Positions 57,087 to 64,000 of a DNA stretch of 64,000 nucleotides are shown one piece after another. The DNA is from Opitutus terrae PB90-1 (lineage in GTDB: Bacteria > Verrucomicrobiota > Verrucomicrobiia > Opitutales > Opitutaceae), in NCBI RefSeq assembly GCF_000019965.1, contig NC_010571.1, forward strand, positions 1,116,001 through 1,180,000. Reading direction: 5' to 3'. Position numbers and translations under genes: made by a program. Every line of letters begins with the position of its first letter. Within the stretch, counting starts at the first letter, position 1. The notes below the pieces were generated by a model. That model ran no database searches and had not been told where the DNA came from. It saw only the letters and a list, made by a program, of their open reading frames with translations.

Positions 57087-59291
57087 ATGCGCCTGCTCAA
57101 TCCCCGGATCTATACCTACCTGGTAACCATCTGGCTGGCGCTTTCGTTCGGCGGCATCGTCCTTGGCGTGCTGGTTTGGTTGAACCTCAGCCACAGCTTC
57201 GAAGCCTCGGTCGAGTCCGCGCAGTTCCGGCGTTCGCTGCGGCAGGTCTTCTCAGCCTTGCAAGATGCGGAAACCGGCGAGCGCGGTTTCCTGCTGAGCG
57301 GCGACGAAGCATATCTCCAACCGTTCGAGCGCGCGGAAAACGAGCTGCCGGAGCGCTTCGACACGCTGGCGGGAACCGTCATGGACCAGCCGCGGCTGCG
57401 CGAGGACCTGCTGGTGCTGAAGGGGCTCGCCGAGCTGAAACTCTCGTCGCTGCGCCGCGCGATCGCCGAACGGCGGAAGGCGACGTTCACGAACGGCTTC
57501 AACCGCGCGCGTGAGGAAGAGGGCATGGTGCTCATGCAAAAGATCCGGAGCACCATCGATCGGATGGACCAGCATCCGGAAGACATCGCGGCTGCGTCCG
57601 GGGAAGCCACGCGTTATCAACTCAAGCGGGCGCTGCTCGCCACCCTGCTGGCCGGCGGCTTCGGGTTGGGCGCGGGGATCATCGCGCTGTATCTCTCGCG
57701 CATCGCGCTGCGCAAGGAACAGAACGAGCGGCTGCTCGCCGAGCAGGCGATCCGGGCGGAGAGCGCCGCGCGCGAGAAAAACGCGTTCCTGGCGAACATG
57801 AGCCACGAGATTCGTACGCCGATGAACGCGATCCTCGGGTTCAGCGATCTGCTGGCCACCGAATTGCCCGCGGACAGCAAGGCGCGGCAGCGGGTGCGCG
57901 CGATCCGCGAGAGTGCGACGTCGCTGCTGCAGCTCATCAACGACATTCTCGACCTGTCGAAGATCGACGCCGGCGTGGTGGAGCTGCATCCCGAGCCGAC
58001 CGATCTGCGCGAACTCAGCGATTTCATGCACACGGTCTTCGCGCAGCAGGCCGCGCGAAAAACGCTCGTGCTGGAATGCGAGATCGATCCCGCCCTGCCG
58101 CACGCCCTGATGCTCGACCGCTCAAGGCTGCGGCAGATCGTGGTCAACCTCATCGGCAATGCGATCAAGTTTACCGAGCACGGCACGGTGAAGCTCGGCA
58201 TCCGCTGGGCGCATCACCCGGCCAATCGCGGCAGCGGCACGCTGGAGATTGAGGTGGCGGATACAGGCGTGGGCATCCCGCCCGAAAAGCAGCGCGAGAT
58301 CTTCCAGCCTTTCGTCCAGGTCGATCCGCAGCGCGCGGGCGAGAAACAGGGTTCCGGGCTCGGGCTTAGCATCGTCGAACGCATCACGCAACGCATGGGC
58401 GGCACGGTGACACTGCAGAGCGAGGTGGGCCGCGGCACGCGTTTCCGGCTGATCTTCCCCGACGTGACCATCTCGCTCCGGTTACCGGAAAACGCCCGCG
58501 CGGACCTCGTCGAGGACGTCGACTTCAACGAGTTCGAGCCGGCCGAGTTCCTGGTCGTTGACGACAACGAGTCGAACCGCGAGCTGGTCGCCGGATATTT
58601 CGAAAACACCGAGCACCGGCTGCGCTTCGCCGTGAACGGCCGCGAAGCGCTCGACTTGGTCCGGCAACACCGGCCCGACATCGTACTCATGGATATCCGG
58701 ATGCCCGAGATGGATGGCCACACCGCGCTGGCCGAGTTGCGAAAAATGCCGGGGACGGAACTCTTGCCCGTGATTGCTGTGACCGCATCGAGCATGATGG
58801 ATGACGAACAAGTGTTGCGCGGCTATTTCGCCGGCTATGTCCGCAAGCCCTTCACCCGGCAGGCGTTGTTCCAGGAACTGGCTGCGTTCCTGCCCCGGCA
58901 CACGCGCGGGCTCGTCAGTTTGCGGCCGCCCGCACCGGCTGCAACGGAGCCCGCCGGCGCCACGCCGTGCAGCCGGATCGTCCTGGACGGTCCGGCGCTG
59001 ACGGCGGCGTTGCGCGAGCTCGAAGCCGGTGCGTGGCGGGAGGTTTCCGAGAGCGGCGCCATCAGCGCGGTGAAGGAGTTCGCGCATCGCGTGCACGAGC
59101 TCGGCCGCGCGCACGATCGCCGCGAGCTGCGCGACTACGGCGCGGCGTTGCAGCGGGATGCAGAGGAATACGCGATCTTGCGAATGGAGAATCGTCTGAA
59201 AGACTTCCCGGCGCTTATCCACTCGCTCGCCACGACGGGTGGAGTCGCCGCAACCCCCAATTCGCCGACCGGCTCCAATCCATCCGCGTGA
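57087..59291 (+). CDS. Hybrid sensor histidine kinase, CHASE3-HK-REC
   Basis: 734 residues. First helix (YLVTIWLALSFGGIVLGVLVWL), CHASE3 domain (about 35-185, ETGERGFLLSGDEAYLQP), second helix (LLATLLAGGFGLGAGIIALYL), HisKA with His in FLANMSHEIRTPMNAI, HATPase (VVNLIGNAIKFTEHG, VADTGVGIP, GSGLGLSIV), a receiver (Asp in IVLMDIRMPEMDG, Lys in YVRKPFTRQ) and about 90 C-terminal residues with ALRELEAGAWREVSESGAISAVKEFAHRVHEL, possibly phosphotransfer-related. First gene of a three-gene operon; its stop overlaps the next start (GTGA). ATG 57087 preferred over GTG 57075. Confidence 0.93.
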   Translation: MRLLNPRIYTYLVTIWLALSFGGIVLGVLVWLNLSHSFEASVESAQFRRSLRQVFSALQDAETGERGFLLSGDEAYLQPFERAENELPERFDTLAGTVMDQPRLREDLLVLKGLAELKLSSLRRAIAERRKATFTNGFNRAREEEGMVLMQKIRSTIDRMDQHPEDIAAASGEATRYQLKRALLATLLAGGFGLGAGIIALYLSRIALRKEQNERLLAEQAIRAESAAREKNAFLANMSHEIRTPMNAILGFSDLLATELPADSKARQRVRAIRESATSLLQLINDILDLSKIDAGVVELHPEPTDLRELSDFMHTVFAQQAARKTLVLECEIDPALPHALMLDRSRLRQIVVNLIGNAIKFTEHGTVKLGIRWAHHPANRGSGTLEIEVADTGVGIPPEKQREIFQPFVQVDPQRAGEKQGSGLGLSIVERITQRMGGTVTLQSEVGRGTRFRLIFPDVTISLRLPENARADLVEDVDFNEFEPAEFLVVDDNESNRELVAGYFENTEHRLRFAVNGREALDLVRQHRPDIVLMDIRMPEMDGHTALAELRKMPGTELLPVIAVTASSMMDDEQVLRGYFAGYVRKPFTRQALFQELAAFLPRHTRGLVSLRPPAPAATEPAGATPCSRIVLDGPALTAALRELEAGAWREVSESGAISAVKEFAHRVHELGRAHDRRELRDYGAALQRDAEEYAILRMENRLKDFPALIHSLATTGGVAATPNSPTGSNPSA

Positions 59292-60406
59292 GCGCCGTAG
59301 ACCGCGAAACCCCCGCCGCCCGCATCCTCGTCGTCGACGACCAGGAGACCAATCTGCGTGTGCTGGGCGACATGCTGGCCCATCTCGGCTACGACATCGT
59401 GCCCGCCCTGGACGGCGAGCAGGCGCTCCGCCGGCTCAGCTCGCGACCGGTCGACCTGATCCTGCTCGACGTGCTGATGCCGGGGCTCGACGGCTTCGAA
59501 GTGTGCCGGCGGATCCGCTCGAACGTCGCGTGGATCGACATCCCGATCATCTTTCTCTCCGCGGCGGACGACAAATCGCTCATCGTGCGCGCGCTCGAGA
59601 GCGGCGGCGTGGATTACATCACGAAACCGTTCAACGCGGCCGAGCTGTTGTCACGCGTGCGCACGCATCTGGCGCTCAAGACCGCCCGCGACCGGCTGCG
59701 GCAGCTCGCGGAGGACAAGGACGAGTTGCTCGGCATTCTCGCGCACGACCTGAAAAACCACTTGGGCGGGATGCTGATGAGCGTGCAGCTGCTGAATGAG
59801 AAGGCGAAGTCGATCAACGATTCGCGGTTTCAGCGGATGGGCGCGAACATCCTGCGCGCGACCGACCAGATGCTGTCGTTCGTAAAGGAGTTTCTGGCCA
59901 ACTCCGAGGTCGATCATGGCCGGCCGATGAAATTTCAGCCCGTGCTGCTCCAGGACGTCGCGGCCGCGGTGGTGCAGCGGCATGCCGAGCACGCGCAGCG
60001 GAAGGACATCGCGCTGTTGCACGAGCAACAGGAGGAGGGCCCGCTGGTGGAGGCCGACCGTGCCGCGCTGGAGCAGGTGTTGGACAACCTCGTGTCGAAC
60101 GCGCTGAAATTTTCCCCATCCGGCAAGACGGTGCGGGTGGTCGTGGGCCAGACGCCGGACGGTCGCGGCGAGGTCCGCGTCGCCGACGAGGGACCGGGGT
60201 TCACCGAGCAGGACAAGCAGCAGATCTTCCGGCGGTACCGCCGGCTGAGCGCGCGGCCGACGGGCGGCGAGCCATCGACCGGGCTGGGCTTGAGCATTGT
60301 GAAAAAACTGATGCAGGACATGCGCGGCGACCTGCGGCTCGAAAGCACGCCGGACCACGGCGCCACGTTTTTGCTCACGTTCAACCCGGCGCCGGTGCCA
60401 GCATAA
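59288..60406 (+). CDS. Receiver-histidine kinase
   Basis: 372 residues. An N-terminal receiver (RILVVDDQETNLRVLGDML, Asp in LILLDVLMPGLDG, Lys in YITKPFNAAE) is joined by a helix to a HisKA domain (GILAHDLKNHLGGMLMS) and HATPase (LDNLVSNALKFSPSG, VADEGPGFTEQD, GLGLSIVKKLM). REC-kinase proteins sit inside phosphorelays: phosphate from an upstream kinase could control its activity. The GTG start overlaps the TGA of the hybrid kinase and lies in a stretch where the frame continues upstream as a shadow, so the exact start rests on this coupling. Confidence 0.92.
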   Translation: MSAVDRETPAARILVVDDQETNLRVLGDMLAHLGYDIVPALDGEQALRRLSSRPVDLILLDVLMPGLDGFEVCRRIRSNVAWIDIPIIFLSAADDKSLIVRALESGGVDYITKPFNAAELLSRVRTHLALKTARDRLRQLAEDKDELLGILAHDLKNHLGGMLMSVQLLNEKAKSINDSRFQRMGANILRATDQMLSFVKEFLANSEVDHGRPMKFQPVLLQDVAAAVVQRHAEHAQRKDIALLHEQQEEGPLVEADRAALEQVLDNLVSNALKFSPSGKTVRVVVGQTPDGRGEVRVADEGPGFTEQDKQQIFRRYRRLSARPTGGEPSTGLGLSIVKKLMQDMRGDLRLESTPDHGATFLLTFNPAPVPA

Positions 60407-60509
60407 AGTTGCCAATCATGCCGGGCTGTCTACTGCTCTCGCCGATCATTCGCCGCCCGGGCGGGATCGCGGCGTGTCGCCGCTTCGCCCCACGCCGGCC
60501 TCCTGCATC

Positions 60510-61874
60510 ATGGATTTCCTCGTAGTCGACGACGATCAGATCTTCCGCGAAGCCACCTGCCTCTTGATCGAGGAGGAGGGCCACTTCGCCGCGAGCGCGT
60601 CCAACGGCGACGTGGCGCTGGAGCGCGTGCGCGAGGACAAGTTCGACGCGGTGCTGCTCGACCTGCACCTCGGTCGGCACAACGGACTCACGCTGATCCC
60701 GCAGCTGCTGAAGGTGCGGCCGAACCTGCCGATCGTGATGTTCTCCGCGCAGGGCACGGTGAAGACCGCCGTGCAGGCGCTGCACCAGGGCGCGGTGGAT
60801 TTTTTGGAGAAGCCGTTTACGCGCGATCAATTTCACGCGGTGCTCGCCCGCTTGCGGCGGCTCAGCGAGATGGGCCAGAAGATCGAGCGGCTCGAGCAGG
60901 AGGTGAAGGAAGTCCAATCGCAGAGCCCGGAGCCGCTGATCGATTTCGAGACGCCGGTGATGCGGGCGGTGATGGACGTGCTGCAGCGCGCAGCCAAGAG
61001 CAACGCCTCGGTGCTGATTCTTGGGGAGAGCGGCACCGGCAAGAGCGTGGCGGCCCGCGCGCTGCACGCGCAGAGTAATCTGGCGGACAGGCCGTTCGTG
61101 ACCGTGAGCTGTCCCGCGCTCTCGAAGGAGTTGCTCGAAAGCCAGCTGTTCGGCCACGTGCGCGGGGCGTTCACCGGGGCGATGCGCGATCACTGGGGCA
61201 AGGTGAAGGCGGCCGAGGGTGGCACGCTGTTCCTCGACGAAATCGGCGACCTGCCGCTGGAGATTCAACCCAAGCTGCTGCGGCTCCTGCAGGAGAAGGA
61301 ATACGAGCGGCTGGGGGAGACGATCACGCGGCGTTCCGACGTGCGCATCGTCGCCGCCACCAACCGTGATTTGAAGAAGCGCGTGGCCGAGGGCGCGTTT
61401 CGCGAGGATCTCTATTACCGGCTCAACGTGATCACGGTCGAGATGCCGCCGCTGCGCGCGCGGCCGAAGGACGTGCTGCGCTTCGCCGAGCATTACGTGC
61501 GGCATTGCGCGACCCAGTTTGGGCGAACCGTCGATGGCTTGACGGACGAAGCGGCGGAATGCATCCGCCGCTACAGCTGGCCGGGCAACCTCCGCGAACT
61601 GCGCAACACGATCGAGCGCGCGGTCATCCTGACGCACGAAAAGAAAATCACCGCCGCCGATCTGCCGATCGAGATTCGCCTGAACGAGTCGGCGCCCGGC
61701 GCGTTGCTCGACGCCCCGCTGCAGACCGGCGCGATGGTTTCGCTGGCGACCCTCGAGGAGCAGCACATTCGCCGCGTGCTCGAGGTCACGTCGAGCATGA
61801 ATGAAGCGGCGGAGATTCTAGGCATCGATCAGGCCACGCTCTACCGAAAAAGGAAGAAGATGGGGATCAAGTAG
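60510..61874 (+). CDS. Sigma54-dependent response regulator (NtrC family)
   Basis: 454 residues. Receiver (MDFLVVDDDQIFREATCLL, Asp in AVLLDLHLGRHNG), AAA+ domain with Walker A GESGTGKS, the sigma54 contact loop GAFTGA, Walker B LFLDEIGDLP, R-finger region TRRSDVRIVAATNRDLKKR, and a C-terminal Fis-type helix-turn-helix (MNEAAEILGIDQATLYRKRKKMGIK). It should open sigma54 promoters when phosphorylated by the two upstream kinases. Lies 103 bp after them on the same strand. Start ATG 60510 begins directly at the receiver. Target genes are unknown. Confidence 0.95.
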   Translation: MDFLVVDDDQIFREATCLLIEEEGHFAASASNGDVALERVREDKFDAVLLDLHLGRHNGLTLIPQLLKVRPNLPIVMFSAQGTVKTAVQALHQGAVDFLEKPFTRDQFHAVLARLRRLSEMGQKIERLEQEVKEVQSQSPEPLIDFETPVMRAVMDVLQRAAKSNASVLILGESGTGKSVAARALHAQSNLADRPFVTVSCPALSKELLESQLFGHVRGAFTGAMRDHWGKVKAAEGGTLFLDEIGDLPLEIQPKLLRLLQEKEYERLGETITRRSDVRIVAATNRDLKKRVAEGAFREDLYYRLNVITVEMPPLRARPKDVLRFAEHYVRHCATQFGRTVDGLTDEAAECIRRYSWPGNLRELRNTIERAVILTHEKKITAADLPIEIRLNESAPGALLDAPLQTGAMVSLATLEEQHIRRVLEVTSSMNEAAEILGIDQATLYRKRKKMGIK

Positions 61875-61913
61875 CCGCGCCCGGAATGCTCGGCTCCGCC
61901 TCACCTAAATTTT

Positions 61914-62031
61914 AATCGTTCTCTTTCTCGTTCTCGTTCTCGTTCTCTCTCTTCTTTTCTCTCTCATCCGCTCCGCAGGCGAACGACTGATTCTGAGAGA
62001 ACGAGAACGAGAACGAGAACGAGAACGAGAC
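61914..62031. repeat. Long GTTCTC/GAGAAC stem-loop, copy 3
   Basis: Left arm of GTTCTC units (61917-61950), right arm of at least five GAGAAC units (61996-62025) followed by GAGAC. They can pair over about 30 bp with a loop of roughly 45 bases, also allowing many slipped pairings. It lies between the sigma54 regulator gene and the threonine ammonia-lyase gene. The longest of three related copies; see 9280-9319 and 36195-36262. Confidence 0.8.
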
Positions 62032-62117
62032 GGAGACCGGGAACCGGGAGGCGTTGGAAGCCGGCGGACTGAGTGTTTCCCAGTCGCACTCGGTTTCCGG
62101 GATGCTACTATCCTTTC

Positions 62118-63332
62118 ATGCCTGTTACCCTGACCGATATTCGCGCGGCGCAGCGGCGGATTGCGGACGGCGTGATTGTTTCGCCGTGCCCGGAATCGAT
62201 TCCGCTCTCCGAGATCACCGGCGCGCGCATCGTCTGCAAACTCGACAACTTCCAGCGCACCGGCTCGTTCAAGGAACGCGGCGCGCGCAATGCGCTGAAG
62301 CTGCTCTCGCCGACCGCCCGGCAGCGCGGCGTGGTCGCGGCCAGCGCGGGCAATCACGCGCTCGGGCTCGCCTACCACGGTCGGCTGCTCGGAATTCCTG
62401 TGACGGTGGTGATGCCGGACTACGCGCCATTGATCAAGGTCACCACCTGCCAGCGACTCGGGGCCCGCGTGTTGATTCGCGGCGTGGATTTCGCGGAGGC
62501 GCGCGCTGCGGCCGACGACCTCGTCGTCCAGGAGGGCCTGACGTATATCCACGGTTTCGATGCTCCGGCGATCATCGCCGGCCAGGGCACGATCGGACTC
62601 GAGATCCTGCGGCAGGTGCCCGACGTGGAGGCAATTTTGTGTCCGGTGGGCGGAGGCGGGTTGATCGCGGGGCTGGCGACCGCGGTGAAATCGCTCCGGC
62701 CGCGCGTGAAGATCGTCGGCGTCGAGAGCGTCTCAACCCGCAATCTGAGCGCGGCGCTCAAGGCGGGCAAGCCCACGCTCCAGCCGCGGCAGCACACGCT
62801 CGCCGACGGTTTGGCCACGCTCACGGTCGGAGCCGAAGCCTTCGCCCTCGCGCGTGACCGGGTCGACGAAGTGGTGCAGGTCAAGGAAGAGTGGATCGCG
62901 CTCGCGATCCTGCGGATGATCGAGCTGGAGAAGACGGTCGTCGAAGGCGCGGGAGCGGTGCCGCTCGCCGCGATGATGGCGGGGTTGTTGCCCAAACTTC
63001 GCGGTCGCAAGGTCGCGCTGGTCGTGGGCGGCGGCAACATCGACCCGGCAGTGCTGAGTCGCGTCATCGAAATCGGCTTGGTGCACGATGGCCGGCTCAC
63101 GCGTTTCGCAGCGGTGATCAGCGATCGGCCCGGCGGGTTGGCCGAATTGAGCCGGGTGATCGCCTCGGCCGGCGCGAGCATCAAGGACATCGCCCACGAC
63201 CGCGCCTTCAGCGGACCGGACGTGAGCGCGGTCCGCGCGGTGTGTACGGTGGAAACGCGCGATCGGGCCCACATCACGACACTGCACCGGGCACTGCGGA
63301 AGCATGGCTTCTCGCTGGAAATTTCTCGGTAA
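62118..63332 (+). CDS. Threonine ammonia-lyase with C-terminal ACT domain
   Basis: 404 residues. PLP-dependent fold type II: catalytic Lys at about 52 in TGSFKERGARNAL, the SAGNHALGLAYHG phosphate loop, GTIGLEI and the Gly-rich CPVGGGGLIAGLA. A single ACT domain follows (about 330-404, FAAVISDRPGGLAELSRVIASAGAS). Deaminates threonine to 2-oxobutanoate for isoleucine synthesis or catabolism. The short, one-ACT form (as in catabolic-like or some biosynthetic enzymes) differs from E. coli IlvA with two ACT-like units. Start ATG 62118; an upstream in-frame extension is not needed. Confidence 0.92.
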   Translation: MPVTLTDIRAAQRRIADGVIVSPCPESIPLSEITGARIVCKLDNFQRTGSFKERGARNALKLLSPTARQRGVVAASAGNHALGLAYHGRLLGIPVTVVMPDYAPLIKVTTCQRLGARVLIRGVDFAEARAAADDLVVQEGLTYIHGFDAPAIIAGQGTIGLEILRQVPDVEAILCPVGGGGLIAGLATAVKSLRPRVKIVGVESVSTRNLSAALKAGKPTLQPRQHTLADGLATLTVGAEAFALARDRVDEVVQVKEEWIALAILRMIELEKTVVEGAGAVPLAAMMAGLLPKLRGRKVALVVGGGNIDPAVLSRVIEIGLVHDGRLTRFAAVISDRPGGLAELSRVIASAGASIKDIAHDRAFSGPDVSAVRAVCTVETRDRAHITTLHRALRKHGFSLEISR

Positions 63333-64000
63333 GGGCCTGCGGCTCGGCGCCATCGCTCTCGGGGTCGTCGGATGGCTCGCAGGCTGTGCCTCCGTGCGGG
63401 ACCGCACCGCCGCGGTCGCAGACGACGCAATGGTGATCGCAGGGCAGCGGGTTCATACCGGCACGCGAGTCGTCACCTGGCTCGAGCCGAGTGGTTACAA
63501 CGCGTATTCGAATCGGGGTGCGTCGGGCCGACGTGACGCGAGCAGGCTTGCAGCGACGATGCAGAAGCGCATCGCGCGGCGCGGCTGGGACCGGCGGGCG
63601 TTGCGTGAAGCGGTGGACCAGCTCGTGGTGCACTACGATGCGTGCGGCTTGAGCAGTGTTTGCTTCGACGTGCTGCAGCAGCGCGGACTGAGCGTGCACT
63701 TCCTGATCGATATCGACGGGACCGTTTATCAAACGATGGATCTGCGAGAAAAAGCCGGACACGCCACCGTCGCGAACGACCGTTCGATCGGCATCGAGCT
63801 GGCGAACATCGGCGCCTATCCGCCGCGCGAGGCGGGACCGCTGGCGGAGTGGTATCGCGTCGCCTCCGGCGGCGGAGCGCAAATCGTCGTGCCGGCGCGG
63901 ACCAAGGAGCCGCGCGTTCGAACGCCGGGCTTCATCGGCCGACCCGCTCGATCGGAGCCGATCCGCGGAGTGATCCAAGGCCGGGAACTCGTCCAATACG
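63304..64000 (+). CDS. Lipoprotein N-acetylmuramoyl-L-alanine amidase (partial, 3' end cut)
   Basis: Open to the end of the window (232 codons seen). The ATG overlaps the threonine ammonia-lyase gene by 29 bp. A lipobox (GVVGWLAGC, Cys28) is followed by an Amidase_2 domain: candidate zinc His at 110 in LVVHYDACGLSSVCFDVL and His in EKAGHATVAND, plus IDGTVYQTMDL and SIGIELANIG. It resembles AmiD/AmpD-type enzymes that cut the amide between MurNAc and peptide, acting from the outer membrane. The third zinc ligand lies beyond the window. Confidence 0.85.
   Translation, partial: MASRWKFLGKGLRLGAIALGVVGWLAGCASVRDRTAAVADDAMVIAGQRVHTGTRVVTWLEPSGYNAYSNRGASGRRDASRLAATMQKRIARRGWDRRALREAVDQLVVHYDACGLSSVCFDVLQQRGLSVHFLIDIDGTVYQTMDLREKAGHATVANDRSIGIELANIGAYPPREAGPLAEWYRVASGGGAQIVVPARTKEPRVRTPGFIGRPARSEPIRGVIQGRELVQY

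Noticed and set aside
61914-62031. CRISPR-like array in the GAGAAC repeats
   Set aside because: Units of six bases without spacers, inverted rather than direct arms and no cas gene: a simple-repeat stem-loop.

Overview
The window looks like a stretch of the chromosome of a high-GC member of the Verrucomicrobiota, most probably Opitutaceae (inference from overall gene style, a SWIB-domain protein of the Chlamydia/Verrucomicrobia kind, Opitutus-like proteins and abundant intergenic palindromes; no 16S rRNA or other decisive marker is present). It is gene dense, shows no prophage, integrase, insertion sequence, CRISPR array, rRNA or tRNA that I can recognise, and few genes have a clear Shine-Dalgarno sequence. 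Several starts are GTG, often overlapping the upstream stop (GTGA or ATGA).

Layout. 0.1-4.4 kb: a DMT-family transporter flanked by an inverted 31-bp repeat, a membrane hybrid histidine kinase and a SWIB protein. 4.5-10.8 kb: a two-gene heterodimeric ABC exporter, a secreted hypothetical protein and MgtE. 10.9-18.3 kb: a complete TetR / HlyD / two ATPase / two permease / TolC drug-export operon (Ybh-type). 18.3-25.2 kb: MscS channel, TerC, a hypothetical, two Hsp20 chaperones, a LysR regulator and outer-membrane phospholipase A. 25.3-30.1 kb: a MarR / adaptor / RND efflux operon. 30.6-42.7 kb: PatB/MalY aminotransferase, a hybrid kinase with its single-domain response regulator, DusB, MarC, a GspB-like anchored protein, a small lipoprotein, RarD, FKBP, uracil-DNA glycosylase, DEAD-box helicase and RRM protein. 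42.9-51.6 kb: another large hybrid kinase, a CHASE3-PAS kinase joined to a molybdenum-cofactor cluster (moeA, moaC, moaD, moaE) and divergent moaA. 51.6-55.2 kb: a membrane hypothetical, dnaN, pssA and a RelE-fold-like protein coupled to pssA. 55.7-61.9 kb: two coupled hypotheticals and a three-gene signalling operon (CHASE3 hybrid kinase, REC-kinase, sigma54 activator). 62.1-64.0 kb: threonine ammonia-lyase and a lipoprotein amidase cut by the window end.

How it fits together. Themes are envelope export (three efflux systems with their regulators), envelope maintenance (phospholipase A, MscS, amidase, PssA) and an unusual concentration of sensor kinases: six histidine kinases, one lone receiver and one sigma54 activator in 64 kb.

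The least explained layer is the intergenic DNA: GTAG-headed palindromes arranged as inverted pairs (REP/BIME-like), a GAGAAC/GTTCTC stem-loop family present at least three times, and a repeat that appears to have been absorbed in frame into an ABC exporter. These are my best candidates for something not yet described.
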